A DNA stretch of 64,000 bases from Corynebacterium marinum DSM 44953 (GTDB taxonomy: Bacteria > Actinomycetota > Actinomycetes > Mycobacteriales > Mycobacteriaceae). The position numbers and the translations under genes were made by a program. The notes under the pieces were generated by a model that saw nothing but the letters and a program-made list of their open reading frames with translations, ran no database searches and was not told the origin of the DNA. Shown here piece after piece: positions 55,378 to 64,000 of the stretch (position 1 is the first letter of the stretch; each line of letters begins with the position of its first letter). Location of the stretch: the NCBI RefSeq assembly GCF_000835165.1, contig NZ_CP007790.1, positions 1,922,001-1,986,000 on the forward strand, given 5' to 3'.

Positions 55378-56895
55378 TCAGCCCTCCCAGCGCTCGCGGG
55401 AGGCGACCTCGTCCTCCCCGTAGTCGAACTCGTCGATGAGGCCGCGGCGCGCCTGCGAGGCGCGTTTGCGCTCCGCCGCGGACACGCGCTCGGTGGACAG
55501 CAGGCGGGCATCCTGGCCGCGGCCGGCCACGGTCGGATCGACACCGGAACCGGTCATCGGCTCCCAGTCGAAGGTCACGTCGCCGATGGTCACGTGCGCG
55601 CCCTCACGGGCACCTGCCTTGAACAGGGCGGCTTCGACGCCGACGGCGGCCAGACGGTCGGCGAGGTAACCGACGGCCTCGTCGTTCTCGAAGTCGGTCT
55701 GGGTGATCCAGCGTTCGATCTTGTCGCCGGTGACGATGAACCCGCCGTCGATCTCCGGGTCGGGCGCGACCGCGAACTCGGGGGCGCGGCGGCGTCGGGA
55801 ATCGACGGCCTGCGGGCGGATGACCGTGTGCTCGGTGTCCACGGCCGCCTTCGGACGGCGGCGGCGGTCCTTCTTCACGATCTCCAGAAGCTTGTACTTC
55901 AACGGGTCCAGACCCTTGCGGGCGACCGCGGAGATAATGAAGACGGGCCACCCGAACTTCTCCTCCAGGTCCTCCTTGACGAACTCGGCCAGTTCCTCCG
56001 CCTCGGGGAGGTCCGCCTTGTTGAGGACGATGATGCGCGGACGGTCCCGCAGATCACCCAGGCCGATGTCGCTGTCGAGCACGGACTGGTAGGCGGCGAG
56101 CTCGGCCTCGAGGGCTTCGATGTCGCTGACCGGGTCGCGGCCCGGGTCCATCGTGGCGGCGTCGACCACGTGCACGAGCACGGCGGTGCGCTCGATGTGG
56201 CGCAGGAAGTCCAGGCCCAGTCCCTTGCCCTCCGAGGCGCCGGGAATCAGGCCGGGAACGTCGGCCATGGTGAAGGACTCGTGCCCGACGTTGACCACGC
56301 CCAGGTTCGGGGCCAGCGTGGTGAAGGGGTAGTCGGCGATCTTCGGCTTCGCGGCCGAAAGCACCGAGATGAGCGAGGACTTGCCGGCGGAGGGGAAACC
56401 GACGAGGCCGACGTCGGCCATCGTCTTCAGCTCCAGGACGACGTCGTGTTGCTCACCCGGTTCGCCGTTCAGGGCGAAACCGGGGGCCTTGCGCTTGTTC
56501 GAGGCCAGGGCCGCGTTGCCCAGACCGCCGAAACCGCCCTGGGCGGCGATGAAGCGGGTGCCCGGCACGGTCAGGTCGGCGAGGACGTCGCCCTTCTCCG
56601 ACATGACGACGGTACCCACCGGCACCTCGAGGATGAGGTCTTCGCCGCGGGCGCCGTTGCGGTGCGAGCCCGCGCCGTTGCCGCCGCGCCCCGCCCTGAT
56701 GTGCGGACGGAAGTGGAAGTCCATCAGGGTGTGTGCCTGCGGGGACACCTCGAGGACGATGTCGCCGCCATGCCCGCCGTTGCCTCCGTCGGGTCCGCCG
56801 AGCGGCTTGAACTTCTCGCGGTGGACGGACACGCAGCCGTGGCCACCGTCACCTGCGGCGAGGTGCAGGACCACGCGGTCTACGAAGCGGGACAT
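55378..56895 (-). CDS. obgE: Obg GTPase (ribosome assembly)
   Basis: Protein of 505 residues. N-terminal Gly-rich Obg fold ([25 protein letters not shown]), G domain with [18 protein letters not shown] and [10 protein letters not shown], then an OCT domain and a C-terminal tail of about 60 residues. It acts in 50S maturation and the stringent response. It follows rplU-rpmA, the usual arrangement, and a hairpin lies between. GAAGGAAGA precedes the ATG. Confidence 0.97.
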   Translation of the reverse strand: MSRFVDRVVLHLAAGDGGHGCVSVHREKFKPLGGPDGGNGGHGGDIVLEVSPQAHTLMDFHFRPHIRAGRGGNGAGSHRNGARGEDLILEVPVGTVVMSEKGDVLADLTVPGTRFIAAQGGFGGLGNAALASNKRKAPGFALNGEPGEQHDVVLELKTMADVGLVGFPSAGKSSLISVLSAAKPKIADYPFTTLAPNLGVVNVGHESFTMADVPGLIPGASEGKGLGLDFLRHIERTAVLVHVVDAATMDPGRDPVSDIEALEAELAAYQSVLDSDIGLGDLRDRPRIIVLNKADLPEAEELAEFVKEDLEEKFGWPVFIISAVARKGLDPLKYKLLEIVKKDRRRRPKAAVDTEHTVIRPQAVDSRRRRAPEFAVAPDPEIDGGFIVTGDKIERWITQTDFENDEAVGYLADRLAAVGVEAALFKAGAREGAHVTIGDVTFDWEPMTGSGVDPTVAGRGQDARLLSTERVSAAERKRASQARRGLIDEFDYGEDEVASRERWEG

Positions 56896-56956
56896 GGGGG
56901 GTCTTCCTTCTGTTGTGTTTCAGGTAGCAGTCAATTCTACCCGTGTAATACGAAGA

Positions 56957-56985
56957 CCCGCCGCTCCCCAACGGGGTGCGGCGGG
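56957..56985 (-). terminator. Hairpin after rpmA, probable terminator or attenuator
   Basis: Perfect 8-pair outer stem (56957-56964 with 56978-56985) and an inner CCCC/GGGG stem. The minus-strand tail is TCTTCGTATT rather than a pure T-run, so part of the transcription probably reads into obgE. Confidence 0.55.
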
Positions 56986-57006
56986 CTCCATATGCTTGAA
57001 CGCTGC

Positions 57007-57273
57007 TTAAGCGTCGACGGTCTCGTTCTCGACGATGTTGACCAGGCGACGGTTGCGCCTGATGCCGAACTCGACGGCGCCGGACTTGAGGGCGAAGAGA
57101 GTGTCGTCGCCACCGCGACCGACGTTCTCGCCCGGGTGGAACTTGGTGCCGCGCTGACGGACCAGGATCTCACCGGCCTTGACCTGCTGGCCACCGAAAC
57201 GCTTCACGCCGAGGCGCTTGGCCTCGGAGTCGCGGCCGTTGCTGGAGCTGGATGCGCCCTTCTTAGTTGCCAT
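57007..57273 (-). CDS. rpmA: 50S ribosomal protein L27
   Basis: Protein of 88 residues; [21 protein letters not shown] and [21 protein letters not shown] are the L27 signature. The N-terminus reaches the peptidyl-transferase centre. AGGAGG ribosome site. Cotranscribed with rplU, 17 bases upstream. Confidence 0.98.
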   Translation of the reverse strand: MATKKGASSSSNGRDSEAKRLGVKRFGGQQVKAGEILVRQRGTKFHPGENVGRGGDDTLFALKSGAVEFGIRRNRRLVNIVENETVDA

Positions 57274-57290
57274 TGGTTACCCTCCTTGGC

Positions 57291-57596
57291 TTACTTGATA
57301 CCGGTGACCTTGATGACCGTCAGCGGCTGACGGTGACCCTGGCGCTTCTTGTAGCCGGTCTTGTTCTTGTACTTGAGAATGTGGATCTTCGGGCCCTTAG
57401 CGTGCTCGACGATCTCCGCAGCGACGCTCACCTTGGCGAGGTCCTCGGACTTGGACGTAACGTTGGAACCGTCGACGAGCAGAACCGGGGTGAGAGCCAG
57501 GGATGCACCCGGCTCACCCTCGATCTTCTCGACCTTGACGAGGTCGCCTTCGGCAACCTTGTACTGCTTGCCGCCGGTCTTGACGATCGCGTACAT
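57291..57596 (-). CDS. rplU: 50S ribosomal protein L21
   Basis: Protein of 101 residues; it starts [17 protein letters not shown] and ends with [19 protein letters not shown], as in all L21 proteins. First gene of the rplU-rpmA(-obgE) unit. The leader of about 110 bases holds a strong hairpin, and the promoter at 57716-57743 has a perfect -35. Confidence 0.98.
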   Translation of the reverse strand: MYAIVKTGGKQYKVAEGDLVKVEKIEGEPGASLALTPVLLVDGSNVTSKSEDLAKVSVAAEIVEHAKGPKIHILKYKNKTGYKKRQGHRQPLTVIKVTGIK

Positions 57597-57670
57597 AGGA
57601 GGGTTACCCCTTATCTAAACTCGGCTCAGGCACGCGACTGCGCACCTGAATGGACGTATTTCAATGGCGT

Positions 57671-57696
57671 TTCCAGGGCCTGCAGGCTCGCTGGAA
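57671..57696 (-). promoter_or_regulatory. rplU leader hairpin
   Basis: TTCCAG/CTGGAA arms enclose the palindrome GCCTGCAGGC. The structure lies in the 5' leader between promoter and rplU and could be a binding site for L21, by analogy with other L21 leaders; this is inference. Confidence 0.45.
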
Positions 57697-57715
57697 CCTG
57701 TTAAGATCCAGCGGC

Positions 57716-57743
57716 GCAATATCCCTAAAACAGCGACTGTCAA
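57716..57743 (-). promoter_or_regulatory. rplU promoter
   Basis: Perfect -35 TTGACA (57738-57743) and -10 TATTGC (57716-57721) with a 16-base spacer on the minus strand. It is the only promoter in the window with a full consensus -35. Confidence 0.65.
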
Positions 57744-57780
57744 AGACTACCGCGTGAGGCGACGAAAAGACAAACCGCTG

Positions 57781-60700
57781 CTAGCGACCGGTTGTGCGCC
57801 GCGTGACGCGTCGACGGCCTCGCGAGCTCCGCCTCTCGACGCCGCCTTCCGGCACGCTCCGCTCCTTCTCCGGCTTCTGCTCGCGGGCCTGCTCACGGGC
57901 CTGTTCAGGGACCCGGTCAGCTTCGTCGGCGGCCGACATGGTGCGGCGCACCGCGCGGCGACGCCCGCGGGTAGCGGCCGGCGCCCCGGAGGAGAGCTCC
58001 GAGGGGCGGTTGCGCCGCGGCTTCTCCTCCGCGACGGTGGCGGTCTCGGGCGCGACGGGCGCCTTCGCCTGCTGCTGTGCCTCCTGTGCCTGCGGGGTCT
58101 CCTCAACCCGGAAGCTGCGGCCCGCACGACGGCGTCCGCGGGTTCGGGCGGACGGACGCCCGGCGTCTGCCGGAGCCTCCACCTTCTTATCCTCCTCGAC
58201 TTCGCGGACCTTGATCATGGTCTCCTCCGCCTTGGCCACGGGGCCGGTGGCGGCGGAACCCGGAAAGTCCTCCGGCTTCGGACGACGGTCCGAGCGGGAG
58301 TTCCCGCGGGTGCGGCGACGGCGGCGCGGTGAAGCCTCGAACTCGGCGATCGCCTGCTGGAAGGTCTTCTCGCCCGAGCCCTCTCCGGAGCCCTTCCCGG
58401 AGACCTCGTCGGAGACGTAGTCCGCGCCGGAGGGTTCGTCCGGATCAATCTCGGCCGCGCGCTCGACGGCGGCGGCGACGATCGCCTCGATGTCGTCGAC
58501 CGCCGGAGCAGCCGGGGCAGCCGGGGCAGCGGGGGCAGCGGGAGCCTGCCTGGTCGCAGACGCCTCAGACGCCCCGGGCACTGCGGCAGCCGCAGCTTCA
58601 GCAGCCTCCGTGGCGTCAGCGGCCCGGCCGCGGCTGGTTCCGCGTCGGCCACGACGGGAGCGGTTGCGCTGGGAGGAGGACTCCTTCTCCGGAGTCTTCT
58701 CCGGGGCCTTCTCCGCCTGCTCATCCTCATCGGAGGTGACCACCACGGCGGCGGCGAGTTCCTCGATGTCGGAGGACTCATCCTCACGCTTGATGGCCAC
58801 GGCCGCCGGGTGGCGGCCGGGATCGTGCGCGGCCTTCGCCTGGGAGCGGCGCGGCCGCTCCTCGAACTCGACGGGCTCCTCGACCGGATCCTCGTGCAGG
58901 ATCAGGCCGCGGCCGCCGCAGTGCTCGCATTCGGTGGAGAAGGTCTCCAGCAGGCCGGTGCCCAGGCGCTTGCGGGTCATCTGCACCAGGCCGAGGGAGG
59001 TGACCTCGGAGACCTGGTGGCGGGTGCGGTCGCGGCCGAGGGCCTCCTTGAGGCGCCGGAGCACCAGCTCCTGGTTCTCGGGCAGGACCATGTCGATGAA
59101 GTCGACGACGATCATGCCGCCCAGGTCGCGCAGGCGCATCTGGCGGACGATCTCCTCGGCCGCCTCCAGGTTGTTGCGGGTGACGGTCTCCTCGAGGTTG
59201 CCGCCGGAGCCGGTGAACTTGCCGGTGTTGACGTCGACGACGACCATCGCCTCGGTGCGGTCGATGACCAGCGAGCCGCCGGAGGGTAGCCACACCTTGC
59301 GGTTGAGCGCCTTCTGCAGCTGCTCGTCCACGCGGTACTGGGCGAAGGCGTCCTGGCCGTCGTTCTCGTCGCGGTTGAAGCGCTGGACGCGGTCCAGCAG
59401 ATCCGGGGCGACGGACTTGACGTAGGCGTGGACGGTGTTCCAGGCCCGCTCACCGTCGACGACGAGCGCGGTGAAGTCCTCGTTGAACAGGTCGCGGACC
59501 ACCTTGACCAGCATGTCGGGCTCTTCGTACATGGTGACGGGCTTGGAGCCGCGGGTGTGCATCTCCTTGTCGGAGCGCTCCTGGATGTCCTCCCACAGAC
59601 GGTGGAGACGGTCCACGTCCGCGGCGATGGCCTCCTCCGGCACATTCTCGGCGGCGGTGCGGATGATCGCGCCGCCCTGGCCCGGTACCACGCGGCCGAG
59701 GATCTCCTTGAGGCGTCGACGCTCGGGCCCGGGCAGCTTCCGGGAGATTCCGGCGCTGCGTCCGCCGGGCACGTACACGAGGTAGCGGCCGGCGAGGGAG
59801 ATCTGCGTGGTCAGGCGGGCACCCTTGTGCCCCAACGGGTCCTTGCTCACCTGCACCAGCACCTGGTCGCCCGACTTGAGGGCCTGCTCGATGCGGCGGC
59901 TGCGCCCGCCCAGTCCGGCCGACTTCCAGTCGACCTCACCGGCGTAGAGGACGCCGTTGCGCCCCTTGCCGATGTCGATGAACGCCGCCTCCATGCTCGG
60001 CAGGACGTTCTGGACCCGGCCGAGGTAGATGTTGCCGATCATCGAGGCCTGCGCCTCGCTGGTCACGAAGTGCTCGACCAGCAGGTCGTCCTCGAGCACG
60101 CCGACCTGGGTCACCAGGCCGGGGTGGTCGTGCCGGGGCCGCTCCCGCACGATCATGGTGCGCGCCACGGACTCCCGGCGCGCCAGGAACTCCGCCTGGG
60201 AGACGATGTGCTTCTTCCGGCGGCCCTCCTCACGCATCTCCGCGCGGCGACGGCGCTGCGACTCCAGCCGGGTCGAGCCCTTGAGCGCGACGGGCTCCTC
60301 CGGGAGGTCCTCGTCTTCCTCGTGGTCCAGGTAGTCTTCCTCGTGCTCCTGCGGGCTGTCCTGCTTATCGACGCCCTCCTGCTCGACCTCGACCTCTTCC
60401 TGCTGTTCTTCGCTCCCGCGGCCGCGGCCGGCGCCGCGGCGGCCCCGGCGGCGGCGTCGAGAAGCAGCCGATTCCTCGTCCTCGTCCTCGTCCTCCGCCG
60501 CGGCGGGCGCGGTACCGGGGGCGCGGAACAGGGGCACGAACTGCTCGACGACGGACTCCTCCGCCGGGATCGGGGTGATCACCGGGGCGATCTCCTCGAC
60601 CGGCTCGTCCTCCGGCTGCTCCTGGATGAGTTCCGCGAGGTCGGCATCGACCCGCTCCTCGATCTGGGAGATCTCGTTGGCCACGTTCTTGCGCACCCGG

Positions 60701-61092
60701 GTGCGGATCGTGTCTTCGTCGCGGGGCTCCTCCGCCGCCGCGGGTTCCGGCTGGGGCTGCTCGGGCGTGAGCGCCTCGACGACCCGCCGGGCCTCTTCCG
60801 GGGTGAGCGTCGACTGCGCGACCTTCTTCAGCCCCAGGCCGGCGGCCGCCTCGACGAGCTCCTTCGAGGTCCTGCCCAGCGATTTCGCCAGGACGTGCAC
60901 GCGCACCTTGTCCTCGCGAGCCTTGGTCTCGTCCTGCCCGGTGGGCTGCTCGGTGGGCTGCCCCGCCTCCGGGGCGGCGGCCTTCGCGGTGGCCCTGCGG
61001 GTGGTCTTGCGTGTCGACCGGCGCTTCTTCGGCGCCTCGTTCCCCATGTCTTCTGCGGTGTTACGGTCGGTGGGTTCGGTGGATTCAGCCAC
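57781..61092 (-). CDS. rne: Ribonuclease E/G, actinobacterial long form
   Basis: Protein of 1103 residues. Residues 1-350 are an acidic and basic low-complexity region with an IF2-like helical start (VRVHVLAKSLGRTSKELVEAA). Then come the S1 domain (IGNIYLGRVQNVLPSMEAAFIDIGKGRNG), the catalytic domain with metal-binding Asp in MVVVDVNTGKFTG and IVVDFIDM, and the Zn-link CEHCGGRGL. The last 300 residues are disordered, with an Ala/Pro run (APAAPAAPAAPAAP). It cleaves AU-rich mRNA and matures rRNA. The start is GTG 61092, with AGGAG six bases before it. Confidence 0.95.
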   Translation of the reverse strand: MAESTEPTDRNTAEDMGNEAPKKRRSTRKTTRRATAKAAAPEAGQPTEQPTGQDETKAREDKVRVHVLAKSLGRTSKELVEAAAGLGLKKVAQSTLTPEEARRVVEALTPEQPQPEPAAAEEPRDEDTIRTRVRKNVANEISQIEERVDADLAELIQEQPEDEPVEEIAPVITPIPAEESVVEQFVPLFRAPGTAPAAAEDEDEDEESAASRRRRRGRRGAGRGRGSEEQQEEVEVEQEGVDKQDSPQEHEEDYLDHEEDEDLPEEPVALKGSTRLESQRRRRAEMREEGRRKKHIVSQAEFLARRESVARTMIVRERPRHDHPGLVTQVGVLEDDLLVEHFVTSEAQASMIGNIYLGRVQNVLPSMEAAFIDIGKGRNGVLYAGEVDWKSAGLGGRSRRIEQALKSGDQVLVQVSKDPLGHKGARLTTQISLAGRYLVYVPGGRSAGISRKLPGPERRRLKEILGRVVPGQGGAIIRTAAENVPEEAIAADVDRLHRLWEDIQERSDKEMHTRGSKPVTMYEEPDMLVKVVRDLFNEDFTALVVDGERAWNTVHAYVKSVAPDLLDRVQRFNRDENDGQDAFAQYRVDEQLQKALNRKVWLPSGGSLVIDRTEAMVVVDVNTGKFTGSGGNLEETVTRNNLEAAEEIVRQMRLRDLGGMIVVDFIDMVLPENQELVLRRLKEALGRDRTRHQVSEVTSLGLVQMTRKRLGTGLLETFSTECEHCGGRGLILHEDPVEEPVEFEERPRRSQAKAAHDPGRHPAAVAIKREDESSDIEELAAAVVVTSDEDEQAEKAPEKTPEKESSSQRNRSRRGRRGTSRGRAADATEAAEAAAAAVPGASEASATRQAPAAPAAPAAPAAPAVDDIEAIVAAAVERAAEIDPDEPSGADYVSDEVSGKGSGEGSGEKTFQQAIAEFEASPRRRRRTRGNSRSDRRPKPEDFPGSAATGPVAKAEETMIKVREVEEDKKVEAPADAGRPSARTRGRRRAGRSFRVEETPQAQEAQQQAKAPVAPETATVAEEKPRRNRPSELSSGAPAATRGRRRAVRRTMSAADEADRVPEQAREQAREQKPEKERSVPEGGVERRSSRGRRRVTRRTTGR

Positions 61093-61464
61093 GGATTCTC
61101 CTGTTGTTGTGACGGGCCGACTCCCCGGGCGCTGGCGAATGATCATCGCCGCCGCCGCACAGGGGTCGCCTGCAAAGTCCTGTTGATTGCTGCTGTATTG
61201 AGTTGTGCAATTTCTGGGTTGCCGCCTCTGCGGCCCCGGCCATGCCAGGGGGGCGACGACACAGCCCGGACACCATTGTCGCACACCGCGGCCCCCCGAT
61301 GCCTCAACGCATACTCGCGGAGGCCGATGACTGTTGAATCGGCGGGGCACCGGGAGTGCGGCGCGGTCCGATTACACGGCACATCGATCCCGGCCCTGAC
61401 CCCCGCAAAGTCCAGGAACGACGAAGGCCCCCGCCGGTCGGCGGGGGCCTTGAGGTCCGGCGAA
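61093..61464. other. Non-coding stretch between rne and ndk (372 bp)
   Basis: The longest gap without a gene. It holds the ndk terminator at one end and, presumably, the rne promoter and a long rne leader at the other. I see no convincing -35/-10 pair. Short AT-richer sequence lies at about 61170-61225. Long rne leaders are autoregulatory in enterobacteria; whether that applies here is unknown. Confidence 0.5.
61424..61451 (-). terminator. Terminator hairpin of ndk
   Basis: Perfect 12-pair GC-rich stem (61424-61435 with 61440-61451) and a GGTC/GACC loop, 13 bases after the ndk stop. Only a weak T content follows. Confidence 0.75.
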
Positions 61465-61875
61465 CTAGAGGTTCGGGAACCAGATGGAGATCTCGCGCTC
61501 GGCCGACTCCGGGGAGTCGGAACCGTGGACGACGTTCTCGCCGACGGTCAGAGCGAAGTCGCCGCGGATGGTGCCCGGGGTGGCCTTGGAGACCGGGTCG
61601 GTGCCACCGGCCAGCTGGCGCCATGCCTCGATGGCGCGCTCACCCTCGACGATGCCGGCGATCAGCGGAGCGGAGGTGATGAACTCGACGAGCTCCCCGA
61701 AGAAGGGCTTGTCGGAGTGCTCTGCGTAGTGCTGCTCTGCGGTGGCGCGGTCCGCGACACGCAGGTCCAGGGCGGAGAGCTTGAGGCCCTTGCGCTCGAT
61801 GCGGGCGATGATCTCGCCGACGTGTCCGTTGGTGACGCCGTCCGGCTTGATGAGGATGAGGGTGCGTTCAGTCAT
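61465..61875 (-). CDS. ndk: Nucleoside diphosphate kinase
   Basis: Protein of 136 residues that balances NTP pools by transfer of gamma-phosphate through a phospho-His. [14 protein letters not shown] is the N-terminal signature; the active His is in [17 protein letters not shown] single gene with its own promoter (TAGGCT, 7 bases before the ATG) and terminator. Confidence 0.98.
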   Translation of the reverse strand: MTERTLILIKPDGVTNGHVGEIIARIERKGLKLSALDLRVADRATAEQHYAEHSDKPFFGELVEFITSAPLIAGIVEGERAIEAWRQLAGGTDPVSKATPGTIRGDFALTVGENVVHGSDSPESAEREISIWFPNL

Positions 61876-61882
61876 GGCGGAA

Positions 61883-61888
61883 AGCCTA
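61883..61888 (-). promoter_or_regulatory. -10 box of ndk (leaderless)
   Basis: TAGGCT on the minus strand, 7 bases before ATG 61875. Confidence 0.55.
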
Positions 61889-61943
61889 CCCGAGAGATTC
61901 CCGCCCGGCGCGCTGAGGCCCCGGCCCCTGCCCGGAGCAGTCC

Positions 61944-62264
61944 TCAGCGCAGATCGAGAACCGCCCGGCGGGCCTCCTCCGGGGAGGCGTCGCGGAACCA
62001 GAGCTGCATCTGGCGGACGGCCGCGCCTTCGTCTCCACGGTCGAGCATGGCGCGGACGGTGGCACGCTTGCCGTCGTCCAGCTCGATCTGCCGGGGGACG
62101 CGCCGGTCGGCGGTGACCTTCAGTCCCAGGACGAGGAAGATGCCCGCCACCAGGAGGCAGGCCACTGTGGCGAGGTTGGAGACGCCGAAGAGTTTGAGGG
62201 CGAGGGCCGCCACGCTGAACGCGGCGGCGAGTCCGAGGTACAGGGCGCGCATGTGCCACAGCAT
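61944..62264 (-). CDS. Small membrane protein, unknown function
   Basis: Protein of 106 residues from ATG 62264 (ATG 62252 is an alternative four codons later). Two spans at about residues 8-25 and 29-48, then a cytoplasmic tail with a helical repeat-like segment ([23 protein letters not shown]). Unlike the DUF4233 protein found near ndk in mycobacteria, it has only two spans and a long tail. It diverges from the pirin gene and may share its control region. Confidence 0.7.
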   Translation of the reverse strand: MLWHMRALYLGLAAAFSVAALALKLFGVSNLATVACLLVAGIFLVLGLKVTADRRVPRQIELDDGKRATVRAMLDRGDEGAAVRQMQLWFRDASPEEARRAVLDLR

Positions 62265-62285
62265 AACGCCCTCACAACGCACAAG

Positions 62286-62303
62286 TTGTAGATATATCAA
62301 CAT
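62286..62303. promoter_or_regulatory. Candidate MarR-type (RosR-like) operator
   Basis: TTGTAGATATATCAACAT is an imperfect palindrome centred on ATATAT. It agrees at about 16 of 18 positions with the site I recall for C. glutamicum RosR (TTGTTGAYRYRTCAACWA). It lies in the 61-base divergent gap, just upstream of the pirin -10. Confidence 0.5.
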
Positions 62304-62312
62304 AAGGTGCTG

Positions 62313-62318
62313 TAGAGT
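62313..62318 (+). promoter_or_regulatory. -10 box of the pirin gene (leaderless)
   Basis: TAGAGT, 7 bases before ATG 62326. The palindromic operator ends 9 bases upstream, covering the -35 region. Confidence 0.55.
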
Positions 62319-62325
62319 GGCCCCC

Positions 62326-63348
62326 ATGTCCGTGACTGATCAGTTCCCGGTGGAGCAGGTGCTCTCCCCGGCGCCCCCGCACTGCACCGACGGCGCCAAG
62401 GTCGAGATCATCACCTCCCGCGAGGTTCCCCTCGGCGGCCCGCGCGCCATGACCGTCTACCGCACCCTGCCCCAGCGCCAGCGCAGCCTCATCGGCGCGT
62501 GGTGCTTCGTCGACCACTACGGCCCCGACGACGTCTCCGCCACCGGCGGCATGGACGTCGCCCCGCACCCGCACACCGGCCTGCAGACCGTGTCGTGGCT
62601 CTTCGAGGGCACCGTCACCCACCACGATTCCGGCGGTCAACACGCCGTCGTCCTGCCCGGCGAGGTCAACCTCATGACCGCGGGCGCGGGCATCTGCCAC
62701 TCGGAGGTCTCCACCCAGGACACCACCACCCTCCACGGGGTGCAGCTGTGGACCGTGCTCCCCGACGCCGACCGGCACGGCCCCCGCCGCTTCGACCACC
62801 ACGCCCCCGATCCCGTGCTTTTCGACGGCGGCAGCGCCCTCGTCTTCCTCGGTTCCCTCCTCGGCTACACCTCCCCCGTCCGCACCTTCAGCCCGCTGGT
62901 CGGCGCGGAGCTGCGCATAGAGCCGGGCGCCCTGCTCGAAGTGGAGGTCGACCCCTCCTTCGAGCACGGTCTGCTGGTCGACGCCGGCGACGTCGACCTG
63001 GAGGGCGTAGCCGTCGCCCCCACCGAGCTCGCCTACACCGGCACCGGCGAGACGGTGCTGCGCATCCGCAACAACGGCCGCACCCCGGCCCGGATGCTGC
63101 TCATCGGCGGCGAACCCTTCGACGAGGAGATCGTCATGTGGTGGAACTTCATCGGCCGCGACCACGCCGAGATCGAGCAGTACCGCACCGAGTGGCAGGA
63201 GCAGGACGAACGCTTCGGCACGACCCGCGGCTACATCGGCAAGGACCCGCAGGGGCCCACCTGGCTGCCCGCCCCCGCCCTGCCGCACGCCGCGATCCGG
63301 CCGCGGAAGAACCCCGCGCCCGTCGCCCGCCCCGAGGAGAGGATCTGA
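62326..63348 (+). CDS. Pirin family protein
   Basis: Bicupin of 340 residues. The N-terminal cupin carries the pirin metal ligands: FVDHYGPDD, VAPHPHTGLQTVSWLFEGTVTHHDS and ICHSE (His-His-His-Glu). The C-terminal pirin domain (FIGRDHAEIEQYRTEWQ) follows. Bacterial pirins show quercetinase activity or act as redox-linked modulators. First gene of a three-gene unit with a GNAT and an AhpD-like protein, probably under a redox-responsive MarR regulator. Confidence 0.93.
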   Translation: MSVTDQFPVEQVLSPAPPHCTDGAKVEIITSREVPLGGPRAMTVYRTLPQRQRSLIGAWCFVDHYGPDDVSATGGMDVAPHPHTGLQTVSWLFEGTVTHHDSGGQHAVVLPGEVNLMTAGAGICHSEVSTQDTTTLHGVQLWTVLPDADRHGPRRFDHHAPDPVLFDGGSALVFLGSLLGYTSPVRTFSPLVGAELRIEPGALLEVEVDPSFEHGLLVDAGDVDLEGVAVAPTELAYTGTGETVLRIRNNGRTPARMLLIGGEPFDEEIVMWWNFIGRDHAEIEQYRTEWQEQDERFGTTRGYIGKDPQGPTWLPAPALPHAAIRPRKNPAPVARPEERI

Positions 63349-63349
63349 C

Positions 63350-63658
63350 GTGATCACCCGCACCCCCGACCGCTTCACCATCGACGTCGACGGCGCGAAC
63401 GCCGGCCACACCGCCTACCGTGACCGCGCCGGAGACCGCATCTTCCACCACACCGAGATCGGCGGGGAGTTCGGCGGCCGCGGCCTGGCCGGTCAGCTCG
63501 TCGAGGCGGCCGTGCGCGAGACCGCCGAGGCCGGTCGAACCGTGGTCGCCGTGTGCCCCTATGTGCTGACATGGTTGACGGAGAACGACCCCTCCGGCGT
63601 GACCTGGCGCAAACCCACCCCCGCCGACCTCACCTGGCTGAAGAAGGAGCTGGCATGA
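63350..63658 (+). CDS. Small GNAT-type N-acetyltransferase (YjdJ-like)
   Basis: Protein of 102 residues, the short acetyl-CoA-binding family. HTEIGGEFGGRGLAGQLVEAAV is the cofactor loop, and VVAVCPYVLTWL with its Cys-Pro-Tyr is typical of this group. Substrate unknown. GTG 63350 begins one base after the pirin stop, and its stop overlaps the next start, so all three genes are coupled. Confidence 0.85.
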   Translation: MITRTPDRFTIDVDGANAGHTAYRDRAGDRIFHHTEIGGEFGGRGLAGQLVEAAVRETAEAGRTVVAVCPYVLTWLTENDPSGVTWRKPTPADLTWLKKELA

Positions 63659-64000
63659 CCCGCCGACCCCCGTACCTGGACAAGTTCTACCCCGACATCT
63701 ACCGGGCGCTCAACGACGTGAACCGGAAACTGCGCATGCTCTACCCGGACGTCGATCTGCCGACGAGCCTCATCGAGCTGGTCTCCGTCCGCGTCAGCCA
63801 GATCAACGGCTGCGGCACCTGCCTGTCCATCCACGTCCCCGCCGCGCGGAAAGCCGGCGTGCCGGAGAACAAACTCGACGCGCTGCCCGCGTGGCGGATG
63901 GTCAACGAGTTCACCGAGCAGGAGAAGGCCGCACTCGACCTCGCGGAGACCCTGACCACGCTGCCCCAGGGCCGGGACAACTCCCGGGCCGGCGCCAGCG
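63655..64000 (+). CDS. Carboxymuconolactone decarboxylase / AhpD-like protein (3' truncated by window edge)
   Basis: The first 115 residues are present. The AhpD-type redox motif CxxCxxxH is seen in QINGCGTCLSIHVPAARKAG, so it is likely an alkylhydroperoxidase-like disulfide reductase rather than a true decarboxylase. ATG 63655 overlaps the GNAT stop by 4 bases. The position after pirin supports a peroxide-defence role. Confidence 0.88.
   Translation, partial: MTRRPPYLDKFYPDIYRALNDVNRKLRMLYPDVDLPTSLIELVSVRVSQINGCGTCLSIHVPAARKAGVPENKLDALPAWRMVNEFTEQEKAALDLAETLTTLPQGRDNSRAGAS

Noticed and set aside
58490..58560. Minisatellite (repeated GCAGCCGGG-type units) inside rne
   Set aside because: It encodes the Ala/Pro run of the disordered tail; ordinary low-complexity coding sequence.
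59428..63348. Very long open frame on the plus strand (over 1300 codons) opposite rne and running into pirin
   Set aside because: It is antisense to RNase E and ndk, whose domains are unmistakable. Only the pirin part, from 62326, is coding. High GC keeps stops rare in such shadow frames.

Overview
The window is chromosomal DNA of a high-GC Corynebacterium. The evidence is three secreted mycolyltransferases, the GlgE-type trehalose genes treS and maltokinase, actinobacterial RNase E, and a gene order that matches from memory the Corynebacterium glutamicum segment running from aecD through lepA, holA, proA, obgE and rne to ndk. The species cannot be named from the sequence.

Layout. 0-6 kb, plus strand: the end of an ABC exporter, aecD, treS with maltokinase, and a flavin-dependent oxidoreductase. 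6.2-9.6 kb, minus: a BCCT osmolyte carrier (probably ectP), a small membrane protein and an AEC permease. 9.6-14.3 kb, plus: a four-gene peptide/nickel-type ABC importer with overlapping cistrons. 14.4-18 kb: a DUF222-HNH protein, a 2',3'-cyclic phosphodiesterase and two unknown proteins. 18-23.1 kb: a PfkB sugar kinase and a PTS of the ascorbate class whose EIIC gene (ulaA) is split by an intact IS1380-family element. 23.2-33.6 kb: a possible 49-residue gene, a BASS transporter, a frameshifted proline iminopeptidase, a mutarotase-like protein, a fused YeeE-TusA sulfur transporter, a phosphoesterase, a large catalase, a DsbA-like protein, an unknown protein and a DUF1275 membrane protein. 33.6-37.7 kb: three mycolyltransferase paralogues with a decayed LppP/LprE gene between the second and third. 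37.7-62.3 kb, mostly minus: housekeeping genes (lepA, rpsT, holA, comEC/comEA, degV, gpgP, rsfS, nadD, proA, proB, obgE, rpmA, rplU, rne, ndk), interrupted by a MazF/PemK-like gene, a LysE exporter, a second DUF222-HNH gene and a tandem pair of 2-hydroxyacid dehydrogenases. 62.3-64 kb, plus: a pirin, a small GNAT and an AhpD-like protein, probably an oxidative-stress operon.

Functional links. TreS converts trehalose and maltose, and the maltokinase phosphorylates maltose for alpha-glucan synthesis. The mycolyltransferases use trehalose mycolates, so trehalose handling and envelope building both appear here. ProA and ProB give proline, and the BCCT carrier imports compatible solutes; both serve osmotic adaptation. 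RsfS, Obg, LepA, S20, L21 and L27 form a ribosome-centred group.

Regulation. The most consistent signal is a TANNNT -10 box placed 6-8 bases before the start codon in about 20 genes, which predicts leaderless mRNAs and settles several start choices. Convergent genes often share overlapping stop codons or are separated by long perfect inverted repeats. I see no CRISPR array, prophage, tRNA or rRNA, and no convincing new multi-gene system. The best leads are the unknown proteins at 16.75-17.9 and 31.9-32.9 kb, the 49-residue gene, the IS-split PTS, and the compressed divergent promoter at 25.84 kb.
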